From: Pedobacter puniceum
GTDB taxonomy: Bacteria > Bacteroidota > Bacteroidia > Sphingobacteriales > Sphingobacteriaceae
DNA length: 64,000 bases
Direction of reading: 5' to 3'
NCBI RefSeq assembly: GCF_009674685.1
Contig: NZ_WKJI01000001.1
Coordinates: 310,001-374,000 of the forward strand
Shown: in pieces, positions 39,745-50,534 of the stretch
Layout: every line of letters begins with the position of its first letter
How positions within the stretch are numbered: position 1 is the first letter of the stretch
Program-made: the position numbers and the translations under genes
Notes under the pieces: model-generated
Seen by the model: the letters and a program-made list of their open reading frames with translations, nothing else
The model's database searches: none
Told to the model about the DNA's origin: nothing

Positions 39745-42267
39745 ATGAAGAAATTATTTTTAGCCATTATATTCATCAATCTTTGTTTTTCTGGATTTGC
39801 GCAACTACGTCCGTCCTCAAGAAATAACACTCCAAAAGCTTCAGATGATGAAATAGGATACCTAAATCCTAAAGAATATACCATTGCAGGTATTAAAATC
39901 AACGGAGTAAATTATTTAGATACTGCTGTTTTATTAACCATCTCCAAATTGGCTGTTGGCGATAGAATTATGGTACCAGGTGAAGCTACTTCTGCCGCAG
40001 TAAAAAACTTATGGGATCAACGTTTATTTGAAGACATAGAGCTTTCTATTGCTAAAATTCAAGGAGACTCTGTTTATTTTAATCTTAATTTAGTTGAGGT
40101 ACCTCGCGTATCATCTATAAAATTATCAGGTTTAACAAAATCAGAAACTACAGAAATCCAAGAGAAACTAAATAATCAAAAAAGTAAAGTAGTTAATGAG
40201 AATTTAAACAAAACCATTAATGCTATTATTAAAAAGCACTTTTTTGAGAAAGGCTATCTCAATACAGAAATAGATATTACTTACAAAGCTGATACTTCTG
40301 ACTCTAACAGTAAAATTGTTTTTGTTAAAGTAGATAAGAACAATAAGGTAAAAGTAAACGCTATCAATATTGAAGGTAATAAAGAGTTTACCGATGCTAA
40401 GCTTAAAAAATTCATGAAGAAGACTCATGAACAGGCATGGTATAAAGTTTTTGGCTCAGGTAAATTTATTCAAGAGAAATACGAGGAAGATAAAGATAAA
40501 CTGGTAGCTAAAATGCGTGAAAAAGGCTACCGAGAAGCTGAAATAGTGTCAGATACTATTTATCCGAACAATAAAAAGTCTATCAATATAGATATGAAGG
40601 TGCATGAAGGGCCTAAATACTATTTTGGAAATATAAACTTTGTAGGTAATGCTAAATACCCAACATCTATTTTAAAACAAGTTTTAAAAATTGAAAAGGG
40701 CGAAGTTTTTAGCGAAGAAAAATTAGAGAAAACACTACGTTCTAGCCCTAATAGTGACGATGTTTCTTCTCTTTATTTAAATGATGGTTATTTAACTTTC
40801 AATGTAGACCCCGTACAAACAAAAATCTATAATGATACCATTGACTTGGAAATCAGAATATTTGAAGGTCCACAGTATACTATTAATAAAATCATTTTAA
40901 AAGGAAATGAGCTTACGAATGATCAAGTGGTTTTAAGAGAGATTAGAACTAAACCTGGTCAGAAATTCTCTAAAGACGCATTAATTCGTTCGCAAAGACA
41001 AATTACTCAATTAGGTAATTTTGATGAGCAAAAAGTTGATATTAAGCCAATACCTAACCCAGCAGACGGTACCGTAGATATTCAGTATACTGTTGTTGAA
41101 AAACCATCAGACCAGATAGAGCTTTCTGGAGGTTTTGGTGGTGGCAGGGTAGTGGGTACTTTGGGTTTAACGTTCAATAATTTTTCTGCAAAGAACTTAT
41201 TTAACCTAAAAGCTTATAAGCCATTACCAAAAGGAGATGGACAAAAATTAAGTATCAGAGGACAAACCAACGGTAAATTCTATCAATCCTACAGTTTCTC
41301 ATTTTCTGAGCCTTGGTTTGGAGGTAAAAAGCCTATTTATTTTGGTATAAGTGCATTTACATCTTTACAAAGTAATGGTTTAGCAAACTCTAATCCTATA
41401 CAGCAAAAAATCCGTCTAAATGGTTTAACATTTAGTTTGGGTAAGCAGTTGAAATGGCCAGATGACTTTTTTAGAGTAGATTATTCTGCCAACTTACAAC
41501 AATTTAAATTAAAGAACTATGCGGGTTATTTGTTTGAAAATGGAGATTCTTACGATTTAAGTTTATCTCAGGTTTTCAGTAGAAACTCCATTGATGCACC
41601 TATATTCCCAACATCAGGTTCAAATATTAAATTTACAGTACAGGCAACTTTACCTTATTCATCTTTCAACGGTAAAAATTACGACAACTTGGCTACATCT
41701 GAAAGGTATAAATTTACTGAGTATCACAAGTGGAAGTTTGAGTCACAATTTTTCCAAAGAATTTATGGAAAGATGATTTTAAAAGCGCAAGCTCAATTTG
41801 GTTTCATCGGCTTCTACAACAAAGCAGTTGGCCAAGCCCCATTCGGAAGATTTAGATTAGGTGGGGATGGTTTACAAGGGTTTGACTTTTTACAAGGTTC
41901 TGAGGTTATTGGTTTAAGAGGTTATGCAAATAACTCGGTAGTACCAGAAGGTGCACCTACTACAGCTGGTAGCCCAATATTTAACAAATATGTTTTAGAG
42001 TTAAGACATCCTATTACTTTAAGTGAATCAGCACAAGTTTTTGCCTTAGCATTTATGGAGGGTGGTAATACTTGGAACAGATTTGCAGATTTTAATCCGT
42101 TTAACGTGAAAAGATCTGTTGGTGTTGGTGCCAGAATATTCTTACCTATTTTTGGTTTATTAGGTATAGATTACGGTTACGGTTTTGATAGAATTATAGG
42201 TAATAGCGAAGCCAATAAAGGGCAGTTTCACTTTAGTATAGCACAACAATTAGGTGGGTTTAACTAA
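39745..42267 (+). CDS. bamA: outer membrane protein assembly factor BamA
   Basis: Several POTRA repeats and C-terminal Omp85 barrel (GFGGGRVVGTLGLTFNNFS; VGVGARIFLPIFGLLGIDYGYGF). Confidence 0.93.
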   Translation: MKKLFLAIIFINLCFSGFAQLRPSSRNNTPKASDDEIGYLNPKEYTIAGIKINGVNYLDTAVLLTISKLAVGDRIMVPGEATSAAVKNLWDQRLFEDIELSIAKIQGDSVYFNLNLVEVPRVSSIKLSGLTKSETTEIQEKLNNQKSKVVNENLNKTINAIIKKHFFEKGYLNTEIDITYKADTSDSNSKIVFVKVDKNNKVKVNAINIEGNKEFTDAKLKKFMKKTHEQAWYKVFGSGKFIQEKYEEDKDKLVAKMREKGYREAEIVSDTIYPNNKKSINIDMKVHEGPKYYFGNINFVGNAKYPTSILKQVLKIEKGEVFSEEKLEKTLRSSPNSDDVSSLYLNDGYLTFNVDPVQTKIYNDTIDLEIRIFEGPQYTINKIILKGNELTNDQVVLREIRTKPGQKFSKDALIRSQRQITQLGNFDEQKVDIKPIPNPADGTVDIQYTVVEKPSDQIELSGGFGGGRVVGTLGLTFNNFSAKNLFNLKAYKPLPKGDGQKLSIRGQTNGKFYQSYSFSFSEPWFGGKKPIYFGISAFTSLQSNGLANSNPIQQKIRLNGLTFSLGKQLKWPDDFFRVDYSANLQQFKLKNYAGYLFENGDSYDLSLSQVFSRNSIDAPIFPTSGSNIKFTVQATLPYSSFNGKNYDNLATSERYKFTEYHKWKFESQFFQRIYGKMILKAQAQFGFIGFYNKAVGQAPFGRFRLGGDGLQGFDFLQGSEVIGLRGYANNSVVPEGAPTTAGSPIFNKYVLELRHPITLSESAQVFALAFMEGGNTWNRFADFNPFNVKRSVGVGARIFLPIFGLLGIDYGYGFDRIIGNSEANKGQFHFSIAQQLGGFN

Positions 42268-42275
42268 TTAAAATC

Positions 42276-42800
42276 ATGAAATATATAATATCTGTTTTAT
42301 TAATCGTTATAAGTAGCGTTGGAGCATTTGCACAACGTTTGGCTTATGTAGATTCAGACTATATATTAAAACATGTTCCAGAATATTCATCAGCACAAAA
42401 ACAGCTTGATGGTTTATCAGAACAATGGCAAAAAGAAATTGACAAGAAATTTATAGAAGTAGAAACTTTAAATAAGGCTTATTTAGCAGATCAGGTTTTA
42501 TTAACCGATGAAATGCGTAAGAAGCGTGAAGAAGAAATACAAATTAAAGAGAAAGAAGCTACAGATTTACAACAAAAGCGTTTTGGTTTTGAGGGAGAGC
42601 TTTATCAACAAAGAGTAAAATTAATTAAACCTATTCAAGAAAAAATAGGAAAGGCTATAGAAGAATATGCCGCTAGAGAAGGTTTAGACATTATTTTAGA
42701 CAAAGCCTCTGTTACCATGCTTTTTGCAAGACCAAGTTATGACAAGAGTAATGATATCATAACAAGATTAGGATATAAGCCAGGTTCATTTGCTAAATAG
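42276..42800 (+). CDS. OmpH/Skp family chaperone
   Basis: Signal peptide, AYVDSDYILKHVPEY..., coiled-coil, after bamA. Confidence 0.9.
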   Translation: MKYIISVLLIVISSVGAFAQRLAYVDSDYILKHVPEYSSAQKQLDGLSEQWQKEIDKKFIEVETLNKAYLADQVLLTDEMRKKREEEIQIKEKEATDLQQKRFGFEGELYQQRVKLIKPIQEKIGKAIEEYAAREGLDIILDKASVTMLFARPSYDKSNDIITRLGYKPGSFAK

Positions 42801-42845
42801 GAAAATTTATTATAAACTCGTAAAAACAAAAAAATATAAATAGAA

Positions 42846-43358
42846 ATGAAAAGATTATTTAAGATTGCGTTAGTAGCAGGATGTTTATTTTTTGCTGGGA
42901 ATGTGGCTAATGCACAACAGAAAATTGCCTATATCAATTCTGCAGAGCTTATTAAAGCTATGCCAGAGGTAGTAACAGCAGACAAACAATTAGAGACTTA
43001 TAAAACTACTTTAGATACAGATGGTAAAACCATGTATTCAGAGTATCAGGCTAAAGTTCAAGATTACCAGTCTAAAGAAAAAACTTTAAGCGATGCTATG
43101 AAAGAGATGAAAATCAAAGAAATTCAAGACTTAGAGAAAAGAATTCAAGAGTTTCAACAAAAAGCAGGTGAAAATTTTGAGAAAAAAAGAGGTGAGTTAT
43201 ACGATCCAATTCTTAAAAAAGCAGAGGATGCTGTAAAAGCTGTAGCTAAGGAAAAAGGTTACGCTTATGTTTTTGATACTACACAGCCAGGTATTGTTTA
43301 TTTTGACGGGGGTATAAATATCCTTGCAGATGTTAAAACTAAATTAGGTTTAAAATAA
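42846..43358 (+). CDS. OmpH/Skp family chaperone (tandem paralogue)
   Basis: Signal peptide, IAYINSAELIKAMPEV..., coiled-coil. Confidence 0.9.
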   Translation: MKRLFKIALVAGCLFFAGNVANAQQKIAYINSAELIKAMPEVVTADKQLETYKTTLDTDGKTMYSEYQAKVQDYQSKEKTLSDAMKEMKIKEIQDLEKRIQEFQQKAGENFEKKRGELYDPILKKAEDAVKAVAKEKGYAYVFDTTQPGIVYFDGGINILADVKTKLGLK

Positions 43359-43384
43359 TATTGCTTTAGCGATATACGATATTT

Positions 43385-43420
43385 AAATGCGAAGCCAATT
43401 AAAGGCTTCGCATTTTTTTT
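43385..43420 (+). terminator. intrinsic terminator after ompH pair
   Basis: aaatgcgaagcc-aattaaa-ggcttcgcattt + T8. Confidence 0.9.
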
Positions 43421-43448
43421 GTTTTATTTGTAGCTTGTATCCTATTAC

Positions 43449-44261
43449 ATGAAAGAAACACAACCTATAGGTATTTTTGATTCTGGTATCGGAGGCTTAA
43501 CTGTAGCTAGTGCTATCAGAAAAGTTCTTCCTCACGAAAAAATTATTTATTTTGGAGATACAGCTCATATGCCTTACGGCGATAAATCTCCGGAAGCTAT
43601 AAAATACTATAGTCTTAAAATAGGCAAGTTTTTACAAGAAAAGGGGTGTAAAGTAATCGTAATAGCCTGCAATACGGCATCATCCTTAGGTTATCAAGAT
43701 TTAAAAGATTTTTTAGGAGAAGAGTTACCCATTTTTAATGTGATAGACCCTGTGGTTGATTTTATTGTGAATCATCAGCAATACCAAAAAGTTGGTGTAA
43801 TAGCAACCAAAGCTACCATACGTTCTAATGTTTATGCTTTAAAAATTCAACAAGCAAAACCTACTGTTGAAGTTAAATCTTTAGCTACGCCTTTATTAGC
43901 GCCTATGATAGAGGAAGGATTTTTCGAGAATAACATCAGTCAAACTATTATCAACTCTTACTTATCATCGCCAAAGCTAAAAAAAATAGATTCGCTTATT
44001 TTAGCTTGTACTCATTATCCATTAATAAAAAAGGAAATTAAAGCTTATTATCACGAAAAAGTTGAGGTCTTAAGTACCGCAGATATTGTTGCTGATGATG
44101 TTAAAAGGCAGTTAGAAGTACTAAATCTCATCAACCCTACTGAAGAGTTGCCTAAAGATGAGTTTTATGTTTCTGATAAAACGCCATCTTTTGAGCAGAG
44201 TACTAAATTATTTTTTGGTGATAAGATTAACCTTGTTCAAAAAAATATTTGGGATAAATAA
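43449..44261 (+). CDS. murI: glutamate racemase
   Basis: IGIFDSGIGGLTVASAIRKVLP; VIACNTASS; LILACTHYPLI. Confidence 0.95.
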   Translation: MKETQPIGIFDSGIGGLTVASAIRKVLPHEKIIYFGDTAHMPYGDKSPEAIKYYSLKIGKFLQEKGCKVIVIACNTASSLGYQDLKDFLGEELPIFNVIDPVVDFIVNHQQYQKVGVIATKATIRSNVYALKIQQAKPTVEVKSLATPLLAPMIEEGFFENNISQTIINSYLSSPKLKKIDSLILACTHYPLIKKEIKAYYHEKVEVLSTADIVADDVKRQLEVLNLINPTEELPKDEFYVSDKTPSFEQSTKLFFGDKINLVQKNIWDK

Positions 44262-44339
44262 GCTATTTTATCATTCATAGGGGCATTTTAGAATCTAAAT
44301 CATTAAGTTTGCAATCTTAATAAACTAAGCTGTTTAAGA

Positions 44340-45410
44340 TTGGACTTTTACATCCTCTATATACTTACCGCAAGCCTTATTTTTGCATTTATTGCAGTGT
44401 TTTCTCTATTTGGCGTTTACGCAGAAAGAAAGATATCTGCTTTTATTCAAGATAGACTTGGCCCTATGGAAGTGGGTAAGTTTGGTTGGATGCAAACTCT
44501 CGCCGATATTCTTAAGCTTATCCAAAAAGAATTTATAGTTCCTACCGTGGCAGATAAAGTGCTGTTTACTTTAGCTCCAGTCATCATATTTGTTGCTGTT
44601 TATTTAGGCTTTGCCGCTTTACCTTGGGCGCCTGGTTTAACACCTGTAAGTATGAATTTGGGTGTTTTTTACGTTTTTGCTATCATTTCAGTAGAAGCTT
44701 TAGGGATTTTAATGGCCGGCTGGGGTTCAAACAATAAATACAGTTTAATTGGTGCGGTACGTTCTGTAGCTCAAATAGTTTCTTACGAGATTCCCATTGG
44801 CTTCGCTATTATAGCTGCGGTAATGATAGCTCAGACGCTAGATTTGCAACTCATTGGTTTAAATCAAGGTGTTTTAGCACAACAAGAAATAAGATTTTTT
44901 GGTTTTTGGGATGTTAAAGCCATTGGTGGCATTTTAGCATGGAATATTTTTCAAGCTCCGCATTTAATCATTGCCTATATCATTTACTTTATTGCATCTC
45001 TTGCAGAGTGTAATAGGGCGCCTTTTGATATCCCAGAGGCAGAGTCTGAGTTGATAGGCGGTTTCCATACAGAATATACAGGATTAAGATTTGCCTTTAT
45101 CTTCTTAGCAGAATATGCTATGATGTTTTTGGTTGCCATGTTTGGTGTTACTTTATTTTTAGGAGCATGGAATACACCTTTGCCAAACATTGGGAGCTTA
45201 AAACTAGCAGACTACACCACTGGTATGTTTTGGGGCATATTTTGGGTGTTGATAAAAAGCTTGCTTGTAGTTGCTGCTCAAATGTGGATTAGGTGGACTT
45301 TACCACGTTTACGTGTAGATCAGTTGATGAGCTTATGTTGGAAAGTACTTACGCCTTTAGCGTTTGCATGTTTAGTTATTTCAGGTTTATGGAGGCTGTT
45401 GTTATTTTGA
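44340..45410 (+). CDS. nuoH: NADH-quinone oxidoreductase subunit H
   Basis: GVYAERKISAFIQDRLGPMEVG; AECNRAPFDIPEAESELIGGFHTEYTG. TTG start. Confidence 0.95.
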   Translation: MDFYILYILTASLIFAFIAVFSLFGVYAERKISAFIQDRLGPMEVGKFGWMQTLADILKLIQKEFIVPTVADKVLFTLAPVIIFVAVYLGFAALPWAPGLTPVSMNLGVFYVFAIISVEALGILMAGWGSNNKYSLIGAVRSVAQIVSYEIPIGFAIIAAVMIAQTLDLQLIGLNQGVLAQQEIRFFGFWDVKAIGGILAWNIFQAPHLIIAYIIYFIASLAECNRAPFDIPEAESELIGGFHTEYTGLRFAFIFLAEYAMMFLVAMFGVTLFLGAWNTPLPNIGSLKLADYTTGMFWGIFWVLIKSLLVVAAQMWIRWTLPRLRVDQLMSLCWKVLTPLAFACLVISGLWRLLLF

Positions 45411-45411
45411 T

Positions 45412-45996
45412 ATGATAAAAAGAGCTTTAAACGGATTTACAACAGCCTGGAAAGGTTTATCCTTAACTCTAAAACACTTTTTTAACGCTAAAGCGGATAA
45501 GAAAATAAAGTCTGTAGAGCATAGCGGATATTTTGACCAAACAGAGGGTATCGTAACTGTTCAATATCCAAAAGAAACTATACCTGTGCCAGAAGTGGGT
45601 AGGTATCAACTACATGTAGAAATTGATGACTGTATTGTATGCGATTTATGCGCAAAAATATGCCCTGTTAATTGTATCGATATAGAATCTATTAAAGCCA
45701 CAGAAGCTATAGGAAAAACATCCGATGGCTCTGTAAAAAGATTATATGCGCCAAAGTTTGATATAGATATGGCTAAGTGTATGTATTGCGGTTTATGCAC
45801 TACAGTTTGCCCTACTGAATGTATCACCATGACAAGCGAATATGATAGAAGTGTGCCTCATATTTCTGATTTGAATTATAAATTTGCGAATATGACAGAG
45901 GCTGAAGCAGAAGAAAAAAGACAGGCATTAGAACAACAATTGGCAGAGCGTCAAGCAGCTAAATTAGCAGCACTTAAGCAGGATAATAAAGAATAA
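45412..45996 (+). CDS. nuoI: NADH-quinone oxidoreductase subunit I
   Basis: Two 4Fe-4S motifs CIVCDLCAKICPVNC and CMYCGLCTTVCPTEC. Confidence 0.93.
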   Translation: MIKRALNGFTTAWKGLSLTLKHFFNAKADKKIKSVEHSGYFDQTEGIVTVQYPKETIPVPEVGRYQLHVEIDDCIVCDLCAKICPVNCIDIESIKATEAIGKTSDGSVKRLYAPKFDIDMAKCMYCGLCTTVCPTECITMTSEYDRSVPHISDLNYKFANMTEAEAEEKRQALEQQLAERQAAKLAALKQDNKE

Positions 45997-46045
45997 ATAC
46001 ATTTCTTTTGTTTGACGATGAAGTCATCCATCAGAAAAATATAAT

Positions 46046-46588
46046 ATGGTAGAACAGATAGTATTTTACGTTTTTGCAGCGATAGCCATTTTAAGTGGTG
46101 TTTATGTAGTAGCTAGTCAAAACTTGGTACGTTCTGTTTTTATGTTTTTTGTTACCCTGTTAAGTGTAGCAGGATTATATGTTTTTGCCTTAGCAGATTT
46201 TGTAGCTTTAACTCAAATTGTTATTTACGTTGGTGGCGTGTTGGTTATGCTCTTATTTGTTTTTATGCTTTCCTCAAAAGATTCTTTAGACAATATTGTG
46301 AACCTAAAGAAAGAAGCACTATCTGCTAACAGAATTCCAGCTACTATAATCACTATTGCTTTATTAGTTATTTTAATATACGCTATTTTATTAGTTGATT
46401 TTGAGCAATTAGATTGGATAAAATCAAATAAACTATTGATAGACAAAGCACAAACCAGTAATGTTCATAATATTGGTGTTAACATTATGGGGAGGTTTTT
46501 ATTGCCTTTCGAGTTGATTTCTATTTTGCTGATGATGACTTTGGTAAGTGCTGCTCATTTAGCAAGAAAGGAGCCTAACAATGATTAG
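46046..46588 (+). CDS. nuoJ: NADH-quinone oxidoreductase subunit J
   Basis: VRSVFMFFVTLLSVAGLYVFALADFVALTQIVIYVGGVLVMLLFVFML. Confidence 0.94.
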   Translation: MVEQIVFYVFAAIAILSGVYVVASQNLVRSVFMFFVTLLSVAGLYVFALADFVALTQIVIYVGGVLVMLLFVFMLSSKDSLDNIVNLKKEALSANRIPATIITIALLVILIYAILLVDFEQLDWIKSNKLLIDKAQTSNVHNIGVNIMGRFLLPFELISILLMMTLVSAAHLARKEPNND

Positions 46589-46886
46589 TTTGCAGCATTT
46601 TCTATTTATTGCAGCTGTTTTATTTTGTTTGGGTATCTACGCAGTTATCACTAGAAAAAATGCTATACAAGTTCTAATTGGTATAGAACTAATGATAAAT
46701 GCCTCCATTCTAAATCTCGTAGCTTTTGCTAAATACGACGTTATCAATAACAACGGACAGCTTTTTGCATTATTTGTTATTGTATTGGCTGCTGCTTCTG
46801 TAGCCGTTGGTTTGGTTATCATATTAAACTTCTTTAAAAGGGTAAAAACCATCGACCCTAATAAAGCTAATTCTTTAAGAGGTTAA
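46581..46886 (+). CDS. nuoK: NADH-quinone oxidoreductase subunit K
   Basis: LIGIELMINASILNLVAFA; 8 nt overlap with nuoJ. Confidence 0.95.
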   Translation: MISLQHFLFIAAVLFCLGIYAVITRKNAIQVLIGIELMINASILNLVAFAKYDVINNNGQLFALFVIVLAAASVAVGLVIILNFFKRVKTIDPNKANSLRG

Positions 46887-48937
46887 TGGATAGTATCATC
46901 AACATATCAAATCAAATGGTGCTAATTTTAGCTTTCTTACTTATTTGTGCTCCATTAATATCATTTTTCTTTAGTTTAATTTTTAAGCGTTTTGCTTCTC
47001 TTATAGCTATAACAGCTATATCCATAAGTTTTATCGCAGCTATTATCCTATTTATAAAAGTTTGGTTTAGTAAAACGCTTCATTTTTCTATCCCTTGGAT
47101 AGCTTTTAATAATTTTGATATCCGGTTAGGCTTCTTATTTAATGACCTTACGGTGCTCATGCTATTATTAATCACCTTAATAGCATTATTGGTACATATT
47201 TATTCAGTAGAGTATATAAGGAAAGACAAACTTAAGCCACGCTATTTTGCCTATTTAAGCTTGTTTTGTTTCTCTATGCTGAGCTTGGTTTTGGCAGATA
47301 ATCTTTTCTTAATTTATATATTCTGGGAATTAGTAGGTTTTTCTTCTTACTTATTGATAGGTTTCTGGTTTACAAAGGAAAAAGCTGTTTCAGCAAATAA
47401 AAAAGCTTTTATAATGAATAGGCTTGGCGATTTAGGCTTTTTAGCCGGTATCATGATTATGCTGAGCCATTTCCACACTTTAGATATTGATGCTTTATTT
47501 GGTAGCGGTAATTTAATTGCATCATCTTTTACAAGCAACGGCATGTGGGTAAGTCCGTTTAACATGATGCCCGATTATTGGCTAACTATCGCAGGGCTTT
47601 GTTTCTTTGCTGGAGCGGCTGCAAAATCGGCACAATTTCCTTTACATACTTGGTTACCCGATGCTATGGAGGGGCCAACGGCCGTTTCATCCTTAATACA
47701 TGCTGCAACCATGGTAGCTGCGGGTGTTTTTTTATTGGTAAGGATAGCACCTTTGTTTAATGAAAGCGTTTTAATTATAATAGCATCAATAGGTGTATTT
47801 ACAGCTTTTATGGCTGCTACTATAGCGCTTACTCAAAATGATATCAAGAGGGTTTTAGCTTTTTCAACCATCTCTCAATTAGGTTTTATGATGTTGGCTA
47901 TTGGCGTAGGCGATGAAGCTTCTGCAATTTTTCATCTCGTTACCCATGCTTTCTTTAAGTGTTTACTGTTTTTAGGGGCAGGTATCATTATTCATGAATT
48001 ACATCACTTAAAAGAAAAACATCAACTTCAGTTTGATGAACAAGATATGACTTTCATGGGCGGACTTTTCAAAAGTATGCCTATAACAGCCATTGTTTTT
48101 ATTATAGCTGCTATGGCTTTATCAGGTTTACCTTTTACCTCAGGTTATTTATCAAAGGATGCTATTTTGATTAGTGTTTTTGAGTGGGCTGATGTAAAAG
48201 GAGGTGTCTTTTGGATTTTCCCCATCATTGTTTCATTAACCTCATGGCTAACTACTTTTTATATTTTCAGAGTAGTTTTTAAAGTTTTCTTTGGCGATTT
48301 TAGACTACCTCAACTATTAGAAGCAGATCATCATCAATTTAAAATTCATGAAGCTAATGTCTGGTTAAAATATCCAGTAATGGTTTTAGCTGTTTTTTGT
48401 GTGACTTTTGTTTTCTCTTTTCAGCCATTTAGTTTAGAGGCTTCTTGGTTATTTAATGAGTTGGCACCACAACAGCATGTAGGTGGTATTTATCATATTC
48501 TAGTACCTATTTACATCAATATTTTAAGCTTAGGTTTGCTATTGATTACTTATTTAGCTTATGCAAGAAACAAATTCAGTTTTGGTTTAGAACAAACCTG
48601 GATTTTTAAATTTTCTTATAAACAATGGTACTTTAATGAGATTTATGATGCTGCCATCGTAAAACCAACTTTACTAAAAGCTAAAGCCTATTATTGGTTT
48701 GATAAAAATGTGATAGACGGTTTGGTGAATTCATCGGCCACAGCTATTATACATATTTCAAGTCTAGCAAACTGGTTTGATGTATATATTATTGATGGTT
48801 TAGTTAATGGTGTGGCTAGTGTGGTAGAACGTTTGAATATTTGGTTTAGAAATGTTCAGAACGGAAAAGTACAGCATTACATCGTATGGATGCTTTTAAT
48901 TATGATTACTTTCTTTATATATCTAATGATATTTTAA
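46886..48937 (+). CDS. nuoL: NADH-quinone oxidoreductase subunit L
   Basis: AQFPLHTWLPDAMEGPTAVSSLIHAATMVAAGVFLL. Confidence 0.96.
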   Translation: MDSIINISNQMVLILAFLLICAPLISFFFSLIFKRFASLIAITAISISFIAAIILFIKVWFSKTLHFSIPWIAFNNFDIRLGFLFNDLTVLMLLLITLIALLVHIYSVEYIRKDKLKPRYFAYLSLFCFSMLSLVLADNLFLIYIFWELVGFSSYLLIGFWFTKEKAVSANKKAFIMNRLGDLGFLAGIMIMLSHFHTLDIDALFGSGNLIASSFTSNGMWVSPFNMMPDYWLTIAGLCFFAGAAAKSAQFPLHTWLPDAMEGPTAVSSLIHAATMVAAGVFLLVRIAPLFNESVLIIIASIGVFTAFMAATIALTQNDIKRVLAFSTISQLGFMMLAIGVGDEASAIFHLVTHAFFKCLLFLGAGIIIHELHHLKEKHQLQFDEQDMTFMGGLFKSMPITAIVFIIAAMALSGLPFTSGYLSKDAILISVFEWADVKGGVFWIFPIIVSLTSWLTTFYIFRVVFKVFFGDFRLPQLLEADHHQFKIHEANVWLKYPVMVLAVFCVTFVFSFQPFSLEASWLFNELAPQQHVGGIYHILVPIYINILSLGLLLITYLAYARNKFSFGLEQTWIFKFSYKQWYFNEIYDAAIVKPTLLKAKAYYWFDKNVIDGLVNSSATAIIHISSLANWFDVYIIDGLVNGVASVVERLNIWFRNVQNGKVQHYIVWMLLIMITFFIYLMIF

Positions 48938-48938
48938 A

Positions 48939-50534
48939 ATGGGTTTATTATCAATTTTAATATTTGTGCCTTTACTTTTTGCTTTAATGATTTTGTTATT
49001 GCCTAAAAAGTATAGTCAATCTTATAAATATTTTACCGTTGCGGTGGCTGTAATACAGTTAGCCATAACTGCTTATTTGTATTACCAGTTCAAAACCGGG
49101 ACAGCTTTTACAGGGGTAAATCAATTAGATAGCTATCAGTTTAAAGAATATTTACCTTGGATACGTTTAGATGTAGGGAAGTTTGGCGCTTTACAAATAG
49201 ATTATTTATTAGGTGTTGATGGTTTTTCTATTCCACTTTTATTTTTGTCTGCATTGGTTATGTTAATTGCGGCATTATCATCATGGGAAATAAAAGAAAA
49301 TCATAAAGGGTATTTTTCTTTAATGATGTTGTTGAACACCGCCATTATGGGTGTTTTTTGTGCTTTAGACATCTTTTTATTTTACGTTTTTTACGAGTTA
49401 ATGCTACTTCCTTTATATTTCCTTATCGGGATTTGGGGCGGAGTAAGAAGAGAGTACGCAGCTATTAAGTTCTTCTTGTACACTTTATTAGGTTCGGTAT
49501 TTATGCTATTGGTTATTGCAGGCTTGTATTTTTCTGTTATAGACCCGGTAACAGGTAACCATACCTTTGATATGGTACACATGATGAACCCACAAAACTA
49601 TGTACCAGACGGTATATTTTCTTTCTTAGCGCATCAAGATATTTTAGGTATCCCGGCAAGGTTGTTAGGATTTATAGTCGTGTTTATAGCTTTTGCAATT
49701 AAAGTACCTATTGTGCCTTTTCATACTTGGTTACCCGATGCCCACGTGGAAGCACCAACGCCAATTTCTATCATATTAGCAGGTATTTTATTGAAAGTAG
49801 GAGGTTACGGTATTATCAGAATTGCTTATAGCATATTCCCCGATGTAGCTTTAAATCTTTCTTTTTATATAGGTTTGTTAGGTGTTGTTTCTATACTTTA
49901 CGGAGCTATGGTTGCTTTAGCACAAACAGATTTAAAACGCTTAATTGCCTATTCATCTGTTTCGCATATGGGGTTTGTTCTGTTAGGTTTAGCATCTCTT
50001 ACCTCAGAAGGTATTAGTGGCGCCATGATGCAGATGATTTCTCATGGCTTCTTATCGGTGATGTTGTTTTTTATAGTAGGAGTTATTTACAATCGTGTTC
50101 ATGATAGGTATATCTACAACTTTAGAGGCTTAGCCACGCATATGCCTATCTACACAGGCTTTGTGATGGTTGCTTTTTTTGCTTCCTTAGGCTTACCGGG
50201 CTTCTCGGCTTTTATTGCCGAGGCGTTTTCTTTAATAGGTGCATTTAATTCCGAAAGCATAAATGGTCTTATTCCACGTTGGATGGCTATTTTAGGTTCT
50301 TTTGGCATATTATTAGGGGCAGCCTATTTACTTTGGACATTGCAAAGAATGTTTTTTGGGCAGTTAAGGGTAAAAGAAGAAAGCTGGCTTATAAAATTGA
50401 AAGATTTAAATGCCAGAGAAATATTAACACTTGTACCGCTAGCATTTTTTGCCATTTTATTGGGCGTAATGCCATCTTTGGTATTTAATATCATCAACTC
50501 ATCTGTAAACCAGTTTATTCTATTATTTACATAA
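48939..50534 (+). CDS. nuoM: NADH-quinone oxidoreductase subunit M
   Basis: VPIVPFHTWLPDAHVEAPTPISIILAGILLKVGGYGIIR. Confidence 0.96.
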   Translation: MGLLSILIFVPLLFALMILLLPKKYSQSYKYFTVAVAVIQLAITAYLYYQFKTGTAFTGVNQLDSYQFKEYLPWIRLDVGKFGALQIDYLLGVDGFSIPLLFLSALVMLIAALSSWEIKENHKGYFSLMMLLNTAIMGVFCALDIFLFYVFYELMLLPLYFLIGIWGGVRREYAAIKFFLYTLLGSVFMLLVIAGLYFSVIDPVTGNHTFDMVHMMNPQNYVPDGIFSFLAHQDILGIPARLLGFIVVFIAFAIKVPIVPFHTWLPDAHVEAPTPISIILAGILLKVGGYGIIRIAYSIFPDVALNLSFYIGLLGVVSILYGAMVALAQTDLKRLIAYSSVSHMGFVLLGLASLTSEGISGAMMQMISHGFLSVMLFFIVGVIYNRVHDRYIYNFRGLATHMPIYTGFVMVAFFASLGLPGFSAFIAEAFSLIGAFNSESINGLIPRWMAILGSFGILLGAAYLLWTLQRMFFGQLRVKEESWLIKLKDLNAREILTLVPLAFFAILLGVMPSLVFNIINSSVNQFILLFT

